Positions 17,641 to 26,456 are shown, counted from the stretch's first letter. The stretch: DNA of 64,000 bases from Eilatimonas milleporae (GCF_003688555.1 NZ_REFR01000009.1:620001-684000), one strand, 5' to 3'. Made by a program: numbers and translations. Notes: a model not told the origin generated them from the sequence alone.

Positions 17641-17979
17641 TTACCAGGCCTTGCCGCCCACCAGGTCGCCGCCGGCCCCCCGGAACAGGTGCAGGTCGAC
17701 CTTTTCCCAGATATCGGCGTGGTAATAGGGGTCTGCTTCCAGAAGGGCGCGGGCCTCCGCCTTGTCGGCGGTTTTATACACCAGAATGGAGCCGATCGGC
17801 GGTTCGCCGTCCTTGCCGAAAATCGGCCCGGCAACGGCAACCTTGTCCAGAATACTTTCGAAATAGTCCAGATGGCCCTGCATATGGTCCAGACGGGCCT
17901 GCTGCGCCGCCTCGCCCTGTTTGTCCACGCATACCGCCGCTACAAGCAGGACACGGTTATCCATCCTGATATCGCTCAC
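17641..17979 (-). CDS. YciI-like protein
   Basis: 112 residues in the YciI ferredoxin-like fold family: R-x-x-H-M-x-x-H-L near residues 29-36, VAGPIFGKDGEPPIGSILVY, and ALLEADPYYHADIWEKVDLHLF. The family has a conserved His/Asp pair and is often found beside aromatic or chlorinated-compound catabolic genes, but the reaction is undefined. The start is GTG at 17979 with AGGGGG about 4 bp upstream. The downstream in-frame ATG at 17964 has no spacing for a ribosome site. A perfect 24-bp inverted repeat lies 38 bp upstream. Confidence 0.82.
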   Translation of the reverse strand: MSDIRMDNRVLLVAAVCVDKQGEAAQQARLDHMQGHLDYFESILDKVAVAGPIFGKDGEPPIGSILVYKTADKAEARALLEADPYYHADIWEKVDLHLFRGAGGDLVGGKAW

Positions 17980-18016
17980 ATCGCCCCCCTAACCGGCTCT
18001 GAACTGGCACCAACTC

Positions 18017-18040
18017 AAATGTTATATTCACATAACATTT
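18017..18040. promoter_or_regulatory. 24-bp inverted repeat upstream of YciI-like gene
   Basis: AAATGTTAT and ATAACATTT are perfect 9-bp arms around a 6-bp spacer (ATTCAC). The element lies between the leftward YciI-like gene and the end of the leftward Crp/Fnr regulator. It is AT-rich in a GC-rich region, has the size of a homodimer operator and would overlap the YciI promoter. It does not match the CRP or FNR consensus. Confidence 0.45.
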
Positions 18041-18067
18041 AAAAATCGCAAAGCCAAGACCGGCGGC

Positions 18068-18772
18068 TCACGGGTCGGCATTGCGCCAGGCATGTGCGGA
18101 CAGGTCCGTCAGATCGACCAGCGTATCCATATCGCGTATCCGCATGACATTGAGCGAAACACTGTCAATCAGGCCGTCGCGCTTCATCGCGCTCAGCGTG
18201 CGGATTGCCGTCTCGATCCTCAAACCCAGAAAATCGGCGATATCGGCCCGTGTCATGGCCAGGGTGATTTCGGGACTGTCCCCTGTGCATTTCTGCCGGT
18301 CGGCCATATGCAGAAAGAAAAAAGCCATGCGCTGGCGCGCCGTCATGCGGCCCAGAACACAGACCTGATCCAGCATGAACCCCAGGATACCGTGCGTCAC
18401 CCGTTTCAGCGCCGTATCTATGGCGGGATGGCGGCGCGCCAGATCATTCAGGTCGCTCAGGCGGACCTGCGACAAACGGCAGGGCTCAATGGCGACGGCG
18501 CTGACCATATGTTTGCCCGCCATGTCGATCCCCATGAAATCGCCGGGATAGACAAAGGCCAGCACCTGCCGCCGGCCATCGCTGGCCAGACGTTCCAGCA
18601 TCAGCAGGCCGTCTTCCATGATATAGGCATGACGGCAGGGGTCGCCCTCATGATACAGGGTTTGCGGCGGCACCACGCGCACCGGCTTCGCCAGCGCTCT
18701 CAGCGACGCGGTCTCCGTCTCGGTCAGCAGACTGGTCAGCGGCTGCGACCGATACGCCTCCTTCCCCTTCAT
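18068..18772 (-). CDS. Crp/Fnr family transcriptional regulator
   Basis: 234 residues. A cyclic-nucleotide-binding-type beta-roll (about 12-125) is followed by a long dimer helix and a Crp-type winged helix whose recognition part reads TRADIADFLGLRIETAIRTLSAMKRDGLI. There is no N-terminal cysteine cluster, so it is not an oxygen-sensing Fnr with a 4Fe-4S cluster. It resembles FixK- or Dnr-type members. I chose ATG at 18772 with AGGA 8 bp upstream. A TTG 45 bp upstream extends the frame but adds a non-conserved tail. It is divergent from the TonB receptor, which it may regulate. Confidence 0.85.
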   Translation of the reverse strand: MKGKEAYRSQPLTSLLTETETASLRALAKPVRVVPPQTLYHEGDPCRHAYIMEDGLLMLERLASDGRRQVLAFVYPGDFMGIDMAGKHMVSAVAIEPCRLSQVRLSDLNDLARRHPAIDTALKRVTHGILGFMLDQVCVLGRMTARQRMAFFFLHMADRQKCTGDSPEITLAMTRADIADFLGLRIETAIRTLSAMKRDGLIDSVSLNVMRIRDMDTLVDLTDLSAHAWRNADP

Positions 18773-19218
18773 GTCCACAATCCTATCATTGATCCGGCAA
18801 CCGATATCGCCCACCAAATATATTAATATTGTTAGAAAATAAGATTAAATTACTGACCCTGAATAGAATAAAATAAAACCCACAACGCAATACAAAAATC
18901 CAAAACTGACTAGTCAGTCAAAATATTTTTCCGGGCGTTGCAAACCGTCAATTTTTGCAAGGCGCAATATTAAACAGGGCAAGTGTCTTTATACAACCAA
19001 CGTTCACATACACTTGATGTATTCTTGCAACATTCTGCCATTTTGTCGCCACTTCACATACCGGAGGATACGAATAAAAGCATTGCAGCAAGTTGTGATA
19101 ATGATATGTGTTTATGATTTGGGGACAAGAGGTCCACGCATCGCCACACAAACTCAGGCTGACAAAGTCAGGCGTGCGGGACATCGCCATTCACAGGGAA
19201 GACCACAGGGGAAAAGTA
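18773..19218. other. 446-bp AT-rich divergent control region
   Basis: This gap separates the leftward Crp/Fnr gene from the TonB receptor and holds no convincing gene. The frame of the receptor is open back to 19108, but that stretch has no signal-peptide character. It contains an AT palindrome at 18820-18829, the palindrome ACTGACTAGTCAGT at 18905-18918 and a TTGCA-AGG-CGCAA element at 18955-18967. No -24/-12 promoter was found downstream of the last one. Confidence 0.6.
18905..18918. promoter_or_regulatory. Perfect 14-bp palindrome, TetR-type operator candidate
   Basis: ACTGACTAGTCAGT equals its own reverse complement and is followed by CA, giving TGACTAGTCAGTCA at 18907-18920. The same 14-mer with one change (TGACTGGTCAGTCA) lies at 35079-35092. 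The form resembles operators of TetR-family repressors. It lies about 300 bp before the TonB receptor ATG. Confidence 0.4.
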
Positions 19219-21534
19219 ATGAACATGCAAAGACGCTTACTAACTTCGGCGCTTGCACTGGCAACCGCAGGGGCCGTTTCAGCCGGCGCCAGCGCCCAGG
19301 ACGGGCAGTCATCGCAGGAATCGAACGTCGATTTCTCGCTGGAAGAGGTTGTCGTGACCGCGCAACGGCGGATTGAAACGGTACAGGACGTGCCGATTGC
19401 CGTCTCCGCCTTCTCGGCGAACGATCTCAGCAACAGACAGGTGTTTGACACCAAGGACCTGCTGCAATTCGTGCCCAATGTCTTTGTCGACAACAACACC
19501 GGGCTCGGTACCGCCAACACCTTTTTCATCCGCGGCCTCGGCAACACGGAATCCGTTGCCACCTTCGATCCGCCCGTCGGCACCTATGTGGATGATGTTT
19601 TCATCGCCCGGCAGAACGCCAATAACTTCGCACTTTTCGATGTGGAACGGGTTGAAGTGCTGCGCGGCCCGCAAGGGACCCTGTTCGGCCGCAACACCAC
19701 CGGCGGCGCGGTCAATGTGGTGCTGGCCAAACCGCGCGAGGAATTCGGCGGCTTTGCCGAAATCGGCTATGGCCGGTTTGACCGGGTCATGGCGCGCGCC
19801 AGCGTGGATGTGCCGATCAATGACCGGATTCTCACCAAGTTTTCCGGGTATTACATGACCGATGACGGTTTTGTCACCAACACCACCACCGGCGAACGCC
19901 TGAACGATCAGGAAGCCTTCGGTCTGCGCGCGGCCGCCCAGATCAAGCTGAACGAGACGGCGACCTGGGACATTTCGGTTGATTATTCCGAGGATGACTT
20001 CGCCAATATCCTCAACACGGAAGACCCCGAGACCGGGCGTCGGGTCAGCAGTTCCGGCTTTTCCAAAAACGAGCCGAGCCCGCTGTCCGGTCTGCTGACG
20101 GGCTTCAAGGGCACGCTGCCCCACGGAAACAGGATCGAAGCCGCCAATGTCACCTCGCGCTTCACCCTCGATCTGGAAGACAGCACGCTGGAAATCATCA
20201 CCGGCTACCGGGATCTGAACCAGGATTTCGCGATTGACTTCTTCAACGGACCGGCGGAATTCGGCGGTTTCACCATCGCCAATCAGGGCAAGCACAACCA
20301 GTTCACCCAGGAAATCAAGCTGGACGGCTCGTTGGCGGACGGCAAGCTCGACTATGTCGCCGGCTTCTTCTATTTCAAGGATGACAACTTCACCGACTTC
20401 GGGGACGTGTTCGCCCTCAATCTGCCGACGGGGACAATTCCCCTGGTCCTGGCCGACCGTATCATTGAAAACGATACCGAAGCCCTCGCCCTGTATGCGC
20501 AGGTCGACTACAACATCACCGAAGAATTCACCTTCACCGCCGGCATCCGCTATACGGACGAAACCAAGGATTTCAGCATCGATGACAACCGCCCCGGCGG
20601 CAATCTGAACGACGTGTCGCTGGAGCAGGAGGGCATTCCCCTCGAACAGGTGGCCAAGAAATGGACGCCCCGCTTCGCCCTGCAATACACGCCGAACGAC
20701 GACATGATGTTTTTCGCATCCGCCACACGGGGCTTCAAATCCGGCGGCTGGAACGCCCGTGGAACCACACCGGACGAATTGCTGCCCTTCGGCCCCGAAA
20801 CCGTGTGGTCCTATGAAGGCGGCCTGCGCTCGGAGTGGTTCGACAACCGGCTGCGCTTCAACGCCACCGCCTTCTATACCGATGTCACCGATTTCCAGAC
20901 ACCGGCGGCTTTCCCCCGGGATAACGGGGCGCTTGCCTTCCTGACGCGGAACTTCGCCGATCTGGAAGTCAAGGGGATCGAGCTTGAGTTGACCGCCGTT
21001 CCGACGGACGGACTGACCATCTTCACCACCCTCGGCCTGCAGGATGCGGAACAGACGCCGGATGCCGACGCACCGCCGTTTGACGAGTTTGGCGTCCGCT
21101 CGGTTCTACAGCAGCAGGCCGACTGTCTGGCGGGCGATCAAAGCGCCTGCGGACAGGGGATCGTCCTGGCCGACGGCAGCATCGCCGACCCGACACGCGC
21201 GCCCGATGTCACCCTGGCCGCCGGTTTCACGTATGAGCATCCCATCGGCCCGGACGGCGGCCGGCTGATCACCAATGCCAGCGGCATCTATGTAACGGAA
21301 CACTGTATTACGACGGACTGTGACGAGGTCAATCTGCCCTTCACCTTCGCCGATGACCGCATTCTGGTAAACGCCGGCGTCGGCTATCAGGCACCGGACG
21401 ACCGCTGGGGCATTTTCCTCGAATGTAACAACTGCTTCGAGGCGGAATACAACACGGCGGTTCTGGGCTTCCCCTACCTGAACGAGCCGATGCGCTGGAT
21501 GCTGCGCCTGACCACCCGTTTCGGCGGGGTTTAA
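19219..21534 (+). CDS. TonB-dependent outer membrane receptor
   Basis: 771 residues with a clear signal peptide ending near ASAQD. A TonB-box-like LEEVVVTAQRR is followed by a plug domain: VPIAVSAFSANDL, TFFIRGLGN, VEVLRGPQGTLFGRNTTGGAVNVV. A long 22-strand-type barrel follows. The start ATG has AGGGGAA upstream. The barrel carries two unusual close cysteine pairs (HCITTDCDEV and LECNNCFE). The C-terminus ends FGGV rather than with the usual aromatic residue. It imports an unknown compound using TonB energy. A strong terminator follows. The class resembles sphingomonad-type catabolic receptors rather than siderophore receptors. Confidence 0.92.
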   Translation: MNMQRRLLTSALALATAGAVSAGASAQDGQSSQESNVDFSLEEVVVTAQRRIETVQDVPIAVSAFSANDLSNRQVFDTKDLLQFVPNVFVDNNTGLGTANTFFIRGLGNTESVATFDPPVGTYVDDVFIARQNANNFALFDVERVEVLRGPQGTLFGRNTTGGAVNVVLAKPREEFGGFAEIGYGRFDRVMARASVDVPINDRILTKFSGYYMTDDGFVTNTTTGERLNDQEAFGLRAAAQIKLNETATWDISVDYSEDDFANILNTEDPETGRRVSSSGFSKNEPSPLSGLLTGFKGTLPHGNRIEAANVTSRFTLDLEDSTLEIITGYRDLNQDFAIDFFNGPAEFGGFTIANQGKHNQFTQEIKLDGSLADGKLDYVAGFFYFKDDNFTDFGDVFALNLPTGTIPLVLADRIIENDTEALALYAQVDYNITEEFTFTAGIRYTDETKDFSIDDNRPGGNLNDVSLEQEGIPLEQVAKKWTPRFALQYTPNDDMMFFASATRGFKSGGWNARGTTPDELLPFGPETVWSYEGGLRSEWFDNRLRFNATAFYTDVTDFQTPAAFPRDNGALAFLTRNFADLEVKGIELELTAVPTDGLTIFTTLGLQDAEQTPDADAPPFDEFGVRSVLQQQADCLAGDQSACGQGIVLADGSIADPTRAPDVTLAAGFTYEHPIGPDGGRLITNASGIYVTEHCITTDCDEVNLPFTFADDRILVNAGVGYQAPDDRWGIFLECNNCFEAEYNTAVLGFPYLNEPMRWMLRLTTRFGGV

Positions 21535-21535
21535 G

Positions 21536-21571
21536 GCCCGAAAACACAGCCTGAAAACACAGCCTGAAACA
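21536..21571 (+). repeat. 13-bp tandem repeat after TonB receptor stop
   Basis: GCCCGAAAACACA, GCCTGAAAACACA and a partial GCCTGAAACA follow each other directly after the receptor stop codon. This is one of many short tandem repeats in the window. Confidence 0.7.
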
Positions 21572-21593
21572 GGCAAGGCGGAACAAACACGGG

Positions 21594-21620
21594 AGGCGGG
21601 CTTTCAAGCCCGCCTCTTTT
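21594..21620 (+). terminator. Intrinsic terminator of TonB receptor gene
   Basis: AGGCGGGCTT and AAGCCCGCCT form perfect 10-bp arms with a 2-nt loop, followed by CTTTT. It lies 60 bp after the receptor stop and is a textbook Rho-independent terminator. Confidence 0.85.
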
Positions 21621-21680
21621 CGTATCAGCGCGGTTAATGTTTCGCCCGCCACCCGGACAGCCCCCCGCAGGGAGCGCTGA

Positions 21681-22949
21681 TCAGGACGGCTCCCGCGCCG
21701 CGCGGATCAGCAGGTTGGGGATGACGGATTCGTCCCAGTTGTCCGGCCACGCCCGGCCGGCGCGCAGGATCACCAGATCCAGCGACGGCACGATCCACAC
21801 CCGCTGAAAGCCGAAGCCCACCATCACGATCATATCCTCGGCCGCATAGGGCTCGCTGGCCCAGGACAGGCTGGGCGGGCCGTCCGGGCGCACCGGCGAC
21901 ACCGCCCTGTCCCCCAGCCAGATCTGATAGCCGTAGCCTTTATTGGTCTCCGCCGGGGCGGTCATGGCGTCCACCCAGTCCGCGGGCACGATCTGGCGGC
22001 CGTCATAGCGGCCCCGGTCACGGATCAGCATGCCGATTTTCAGGAAGTCCATGGGCCGGGAGAAGATGCAGCAGGACATCATCACCGCGCCGCCGGGCCG
22101 GTCCATATACATGCCCGCCCCCTTAAGGCCGAGCGGCTTCCACAGCGTCTCGGACAGGTAGGCGGTATAGCGCGTGCCGGTGGCCAGCGTCAGCAGATGC
22201 CCCAGAAGGTTGGTTTCGTCATTGTTGTACTCCCAGCGACTGCCGGGCGGGTCGGCCTGATCCAGAGTGAAGATGGGTGCGATGAAATCCGTGCCGAAAA
22301 ACTGCACCACGCCCGGATTGTCGCGCGTCACCTCATAGCTGGTGGTCAGTTGCGACAGCCCGCCCGACATCTGCAACAGATTGCCGATGGTGATCCGTCC
22401 GCGCGGATCCGCCGCCAGCGCGGGCACATACCGCCCGACCGGATCGTCGACACCGCCGATATGGCCGTCGCGAATCGCCGCCCCGACCAGCAGCCCCAGC
22501 ACCGTCTTGGACATGGACTGGGGATTGAACCGGCTGTCCCGGCCCGCCCCCTGCCAGTAGCGCTCGAACTCGACGGCGTCGCCGCGCATCACGATCAGGG
22601 CCATGCTGTCCCTGTCCGCCGCATAAGCCGCGGCGGCCTCCAGCGGCCCGGCCGGCAGGGTACGGGCGTCAGGCGCCAGCACCGGCGGGTCGCCGCGAAA
22701 GTCCCCCGCCACCGGATCGACCGGGTCGAACCAGTCCAGCGGCGCGGTCACCGGACCGTATCCCCCGGCCAGGAAGGAGTTGAGACGCGCATCGAGCACG
22801 CTGTCCTCTCCGGTGCCAGTGTTTTCGGTGTCAGGGTTTTCGGTGTCAGGGTTTTCGGTACCGGTATCTTGGGCGCCGATGTCTTCGGCAAGTGCGGTGG
22901 TCCCGAACAGGCCGCCCATCATCAACAGTGCCGCGCAACAGGATTTCAT
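21681..22949 (-). CDS. Class-C beta-lactamase-like serine hydrolase, secreted
   Basis: 422 residues with a signal peptide (about 1-21), then a linker with TENPDTENPDTENTGT repeats, then a beta-lactamase/transpeptidase-like domain. The SxxK motif is S145-M-S-K148 and the YxN motif is Y241-N-N243 within SRWEYNNDETN. Members of this family include esterases, amidases and D-aminopeptidases, and few are true beta-lactamases. Two CC pairs (positions 4-5 in the signal peptide and SCC near 300) are unusual. It lies tail to tail with the TonB receptor. Confidence 0.85.
   Translation of the reverse strand: MKSCCAALLMMGGLFGTTALAEDIGAQDTGTENPDTENPDTENTGTGEDSVLDARLNSFLAGGYGPVTAPLDWFDPVDPVAGDFRGDPPVLAPDARTLPAGPLEAAAAYAADRDSMALIVMRGDAVEFERYWQGAGRDSRFNPQSMSKTVLGLLVGAAIRDGHIGGVDDPVGRYVPALAADPRGRITIGNLLQMSGGLSQLTTSYEVTRDNPGVVQFFGTDFIAPIFTLDQADPPGSRWEYNNDETNLLGHLLTLATGTRYTAYLSETLWKPLGLKGAGMYMDRPGGAVMMSCCIFSRPMDFLKIGMLIRDRGRYDGRQIVPADWVDAMTAPAETNKGYGYQIWLGDRAVSPVRPDGPPSLSWASEPYAAEDMIVMVGFGFQRVWIVPSLDLVILRAGRAWPDNWDESVIPNLLIRAAREPS
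22821..22863 (-). repeat. 15-bp repeat in secreted hydrolase linker
   Basis: GTTTTCGGTGTCAGG occurs twice in full plus a partial third copy. It encodes the TENPD linker repeats of the leftward serine hydrolase. The unit length keeps the frame, so copy number can vary without disrupting the protein. Confidence 0.8.
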
Positions 22950-23100
22950 GTCGGTTTCCCCTCTGGATATGACACGGCCTGACCCCGGCCGGCCGATGCG
23001 GTTTCAAAACCGGTTTTGCATATTCGAACAAAAAGACATAAAGGTATAACAAGAAAGCATAGACAGGCCGTAACCCGACACCCGGATTCTGGAGGTGACC

Positions 23101-24099
23101 ATGCCGGAAAACCAAGCCGTCATTCTGAAGAAGCGCTGCGCGGGCGTGCCAGCCGTCACCGACTTCGACCTGCGCACCGTCCCCACGCCGGACCCGGCGG
23201 ACGGCGAGATTCTGGTTGAAAACATCTATCTGTCCCTGGACCCCTATCTACGCGGGCGCATCGCCGGGCGGCACATATCGGGGGCCATCGCCGTCGGTGA
23301 CACCATGCCGGGCGAGACGGTCGCCCGCGTTATCGGCTCGAACAGCGATGCCTGCCCCGTCGGCAGTCTGGTCACCGGGCATGGCGGCTGGCAGCGCTAT
23401 GCCGCGCTGGCGGCGGACGCCGTCAAACCGGTGAACAGCCACGGTCTTGCCGAAAGCCTGACCCTGGGCGTTCTCGGCATGCCGGGCCTGACCGCCTATG
23501 CCGGCATGACCCGGCTGGCGGAGATGAAAAAGGGCGACACGGTTCTGGTCTCGGCCGCCTCGGGGCCCGTGGGCTCGACCGTCGGCCAGGTCGCGCGCCT
23601 GAACGGCTGCCGCGTCATCGGCATCGCCGGCGGCGCCGACAAATGCGCCTGGGTCACGGACAAGGCCGGCTTTGACGCCTGCATCGACTACAAGGCGGAA
23701 GCCGTGCGGGACCGGCTGGCGGCCCTGGCGCCGGACGGCATCGACATTTATTTCGACAATGTGGGCGGCGACATCCTTCAGGCCGCGATGGAGCATATGG
23801 CCGTCGGCGCCCGCGTCGTCCTGTGCGGCCTCATGGCCCAGTACAATGCCGAGGACACGCCGCCCGGCCCCAATCCGGGGCTGATCATCAAGGCCCGTGC
23901 GACAGTCCGCGGTCTTGTGGTATATGATCACTGGGATCTGGCCGAAGACGCTGCGGCGGCCATTGCCGGCTGGATCCGCCAGGGACAGTTTGCCTGCCTG
24001 GAGGATGTGACGGACGGTCTGGAAAACGCAGCCGACGCCTTCGTCCGTCTGATGAGCGGCGGGAATTTCGGCAAGGCGCTGGTGAAAATCGGCGCGTAA
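23101..24099 (+). CDS. NADP-dependent MDR oxidoreductase (zinc-free, CurA/LTB4DH type)
   Basis: 332 residues of the medium-chain dehydrogenase/reductase family. It lacks the structural and catalytic zinc cysteines. The N-terminal pattern SLDPYLRGR and the TAYAGM/VSAASGPVGSTVGQVARL Rossmann segment place it with 2-alkenal reductases and prostaglandin/leukotriene reductases. It would reduce the C=C bond of an alpha,beta-unsaturated ketone or aldehyde with NADPH. The ATG has GGAGGT 6 bp upstream. It is followed after 51 bp by a methyltransferase gene on the same strand. Confidence 0.9.
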   Translation: MPENQAVILKKRCAGVPAVTDFDLRTVPTPDPADGEILVENIYLSLDPYLRGRIAGRHISGAIAVGDTMPGETVARVIGSNSDACPVGSLVTGHGGWQRYAALAADAVKPVNSHGLAESLTLGVLGMPGLTAYAGMTRLAEMKKGDTVLVSAASGPVGSTVGQVARLNGCRVIGIAGGADKCAWVTDKAGFDACIDYKAEAVRDRLAALAPDGIDIYFDNVGGDILQAAMEHMAVGARVVLCGLMAQYNAEDTPPGPNPGLIIKARATVRGLVVYDHWDLAEDAAAAIAGWIRQGQFACLEDVTDGLENAADAFVRLMSGGNFGKALVKIGA

Positions 24100-24150
24100 A
24101 CCGGCACGCGCACCTGCGGCGGCCGGACAACGGGATGGGGAGAAAGCACA

Positions 24151-25350
24151 ATGACACGCCATGTTCATCATGATCTGAAAATCGCGCCGACACGCGGCGA
24201 ACGCGCCCGTCAGGATTTCGTCTCAAGTCTGAGACTGCATATCCTGAACGATATGGCGGCGCACATGAAACAGCGCTACGAGACCAGGATCGAGCCGCGC
24301 GCCGTGGAAAAATCCGGCGCCGCCCCGGCGAGCAGCCAGGCCGTGCATGCCGCCATCCGCGACGATCTCTATTTCAAATTCTACTCAGGGCTCAGGGTCA
24401 ACGCCCAGGAAATGGTCTGGGATTCCGTACGCAGCGGGGTTGAGCGTGAGCGCGCCCACCTGCACCGGTCGGCCGCCGGGCTCACAGATAGCGGCGATAC
24501 AGCAAAAGGCAGCCTGACCCTGGACCCGGATCTCACCGTGCCGGAGTATGTGGATGCGCTGGACGTTCACCTGATGCCCGGCAATTATCACGGCGAGGCC
24601 GGTCTGGGCGACATGTCCGCCGGCGCCATTTACGACAACGGCCTGTCGGTGTTCTCCATGGGGCTGATGGGGTCCAATCTGGACGATATCGGCCGCTCGG
24701 TCGCCGGCTTCATCGCCGCCCGCTATCCCGACTTCAAACCCCGGCGCATCCTCGATATGGGCTGCACCATCGGCCACAACACGCTGCCCTGGGCCAGCAC
24801 CTATCCGGATGCGGAGGTCACCGGCATCGATGTGGCGGCGCCGGTGCTGCGCTATGCCCATGCCCGCGCCGTCTCGCAAGGGGTGCCGGCCCACTTCGTC
24901 CAGGCCGACGCCGGCAGCCTGCCCTTCCCCGACGGCCAGTTCGATGTGGTGTTTTCCTCCATGTTCCTGCACGAACTGCCGAAGAAAACCATCGCCAGAT
25001 CCATGGCCGAGGCCCACCGCGTTCTCGCACCGGGCGGCCTGATGGTGCACATGGAACTGCCCCCCAATGACGAGATGAGCGCCTATGACGGCTTCTATCT
25101 GGACTGGGACTGCTGGTACAATCAGGAACCCTTCTACAAGGGTTTCCGCGACCTGACGCCGCGCGACATCTGCACATCGGCCGGTTTCGCCGCCGACAAG
25201 TGCGTCCAGTTCGTCATCCCGTCGCGCGAGGGCTATGGGGAAGAGGTGTTCCAGGCCGCCGCCGCCGGCGGACCGGGCACCGTGGGCGAGGACACCACCG
25301 GCCGGCTGGCCGACGGTGTGCAGTGGTTCGCTTTCGGAGCCTGGAAATGA
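24151..25350 (+). CDS. Class I SAM-dependent methyltransferase with long N-terminal region
   Basis: 399 residues. The methyltransferase domain begins around residue 185, with motif I at I200-L-D-M-G-C-T-I-G-H-N210, an acidic TGIDVAAPVLRYA loop and motif IV-like FDVVFSSMFLHELP. The first 180 residues are a separate, mostly helical, family-specific region. The ATG has GGGGAGAAAG upstream. The stop overlaps the ATG of a small gene (ATGA), so the two products probably act together. The methyl acceptor is unknown. The neighbouring C=C reductase suggests a small organic substrate. Confidence 0.8.
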   Translation: MTRHVHHDLKIAPTRGERARQDFVSSLRLHILNDMAAHMKQRYETRIEPRAVEKSGAAPASSQAVHAAIRDDLYFKFYSGLRVNAQEMVWDSVRSGVERERAHLHRSAAGLTDSGDTAKGSLTLDPDLTVPEYVDALDVHLMPGNYHGEAGLGDMSAGAIYDNGLSVFSMGLMGSNLDDIGRSVAGFIAARYPDFKPRRILDMGCTIGHNTLPWASTYPDAEVTGIDVAAPVLRYAHARAVSQGVPAHFVQADAGSLPFPDGQFDVVFSSMFLHELPKKTIARSMAEAHRVLAPGGLMVHMELPPNDEMSAYDGFYLDWDCWYNQEPFYKGFRDLTPRDICTSAGFAADKCVQFVIPSREGYGEEVFQAAAAGGPGTVGEDTTGRLADGVQWFAFGAWK

Positions 25351-25688
25351 GCGGCGCCCATACAGACGAAGCAAACGGCCCGGCCGAGGCCGGCGGGACG
25401 GACGCCACGGTCGCCGCCCTGCAACGCCATGCCAAGGGCAAGCGCCCGCAGCTGTTCGCCGACCCGGCGGTGGATCACCTGCTGGCCATGGTGCTGGAAC
25501 TGGCCAGCGAGCTTTGGGTCGCGCGGGAACGCGGCGCCGCGCTTGAGGGCGCGCTGGTGCGGGCCGGCGCGCTGGCCGCCGATGCGACCGATACCTTCGA
25601 GCTGGATGCCGGGACCCAGCAGGCCCTCGACAGCGAAAGACAGGTCTTCATCCAGCGCCTGCTCAGAACCCTGGAAGGGGATGTGTGA
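25347..25688 (+). CDS. Small hypothetical protein coupled to methyltransferase
   Basis: 113 residues. A disordered N-terminus rich in Ala, Gly and Glu is followed by a predicted helical region (FADPAVDHLLAMVLELASELWVARERGAALE, cited as a span) and a C-terminal helix around residues 90-110. It has no signal peptide and no recognisable domain. The ATGA overlap with the methyltransferase implies coupled translation and probably a physical partner or accessory subunit. I do not recognise a family. Confidence 0.6.
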   Translation: MSGAHTDEANGPAEAGGTDATVAALQRHAKGKRPQLFADPAVDHLLAMVLELASELWVARERGAALEGALVRAGALAADATDTFELDAGTQQALDSERQVFIQRLLRTLEGDV

Positions 25689-25694
25689 GGCCCT

Positions 25695-26360
25695 TTAAAA
25701 GGGCTTCACATTGCCGAGAAAGGCCGTCACCACCAGCAGGCCGTATATGCTCAACACCCAGCGCCGGGTGCGGTTCATGATCACCAGCACATCGCTTTCC
25801 GTCCGGTCGCTCGATCCCTCTTCGATCAGACGGCCGAGCGCGGGCCCCAAGGGCTTGAAGGTCACGTCGATCATGATGGCGACGGCGAAAATCACCCCGA
25901 ACAGAAACGCCTTGCCGCCCAGCCAGCCGGCCCCCAGCCAGTCGCCGGTGGCCAGCGACACGCCGCCGAACCCCAGATAAAACACCGTCAGTCCGATTTT
26001 CAGCCAGAATTCATAAACCCGCAGGCGGGCGGCCAGCGGCGTCTGGTCGTGCAGATGGGCGGTCCACACCAGCCACAGCCACAAGGCCCCGACGCCCCAG
26101 GCCAGCGCCAGCCCCCACAGGGGCAGCGCCAGATAGCCCCCCATGGCCACCATGCTCAGCGACACCGGCACCATCAGCGCCCAGGCGGTGCGCGGCGCCA
26201 TGTCGTTGATGACCAGCAGTTTCAACAGCGTCAGGCGCGTGTCCATCGGATACGCCGGGCGGCGGAAATGCTGGCCCAGAATGAAAACGCCGATATCGCC
26301 GCCCAGCCAGACGACAAACAGCAGGACATGGATAAACACCAGAACAGTGTACAGGTCCAT
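25695..26360 (-). CDS. Integral membrane protein, DUF2269/CopD-like
   Basis: 221 residues with about six predicted helices. The first (MDLYTVLVFIHVLLFVVWLGGD) contains a His typical of DUF2269- and CopD-like proteins. A second His pair (AHLHD) lies near the middle. Such histidines can bind haem or copper, but function is unproven. ATG at 26360 was chosen because GGGGAGGGG lies upstream. The frame extends 23 codons further without a plausible start. It is divergent from the Tat hydrolase/amine oxidase pair. Confidence 0.65.
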   Translation of the reverse strand: MDLYTVLVFIHVLLFVVWLGGDIGVFILGQHFRRPAYPMDTRLTLLKLLVINDMAPRTAWALMVPVSLSMVAMGGYLALPLWGLALAWGVGALWLWLVWTAHLHDQTPLAARLRVYEFWLKIGLTVFYLGFGGVSLATGDWLGAGWLGGKAFLFGVIFAVAIMIDVTFKPLGPALGRLIEEGSSDRTESDVLVIMNRTRRWVLSIYGLLVVTAFLGNVKPF

Positions 26361-26432
26361 GGAACGCCCCCTCCCCTTTGACGGGCCGCCAGCCCTGCAT
26401 GAGACCGGTCGGCACCCGTTAAATGTCATAGA

Positions 26433-26456
26433 TGTATATCAATTATATGATATACA
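26433..26456. promoter_or_regulatory. 24-bp inverted repeat, operator candidate
   Basis: TGTATATCA and TGATATACA are perfect 9-bp arms around a 6-bp ATTATA spacer. The element lies in the gap between the leftward membrane protein and the Tat-exported hydrolase, 62 bp before the hydrolase ATG. It has the same 9-6-9 layout as the repeat at 18017-18040 but a different half-site. GntR-, MarR- or TetR-type dimers bind such sites. Confidence 0.5.

Noticed and set aside
18955-18967. LuxO-type site TTGCA-AGG-CGCAA upstream of the TonB receptor as part of the same regulon
   Set aside because: It is a single site and no -24/-12 promoter was found in either direction at a suitable distance. It may be a chance match.
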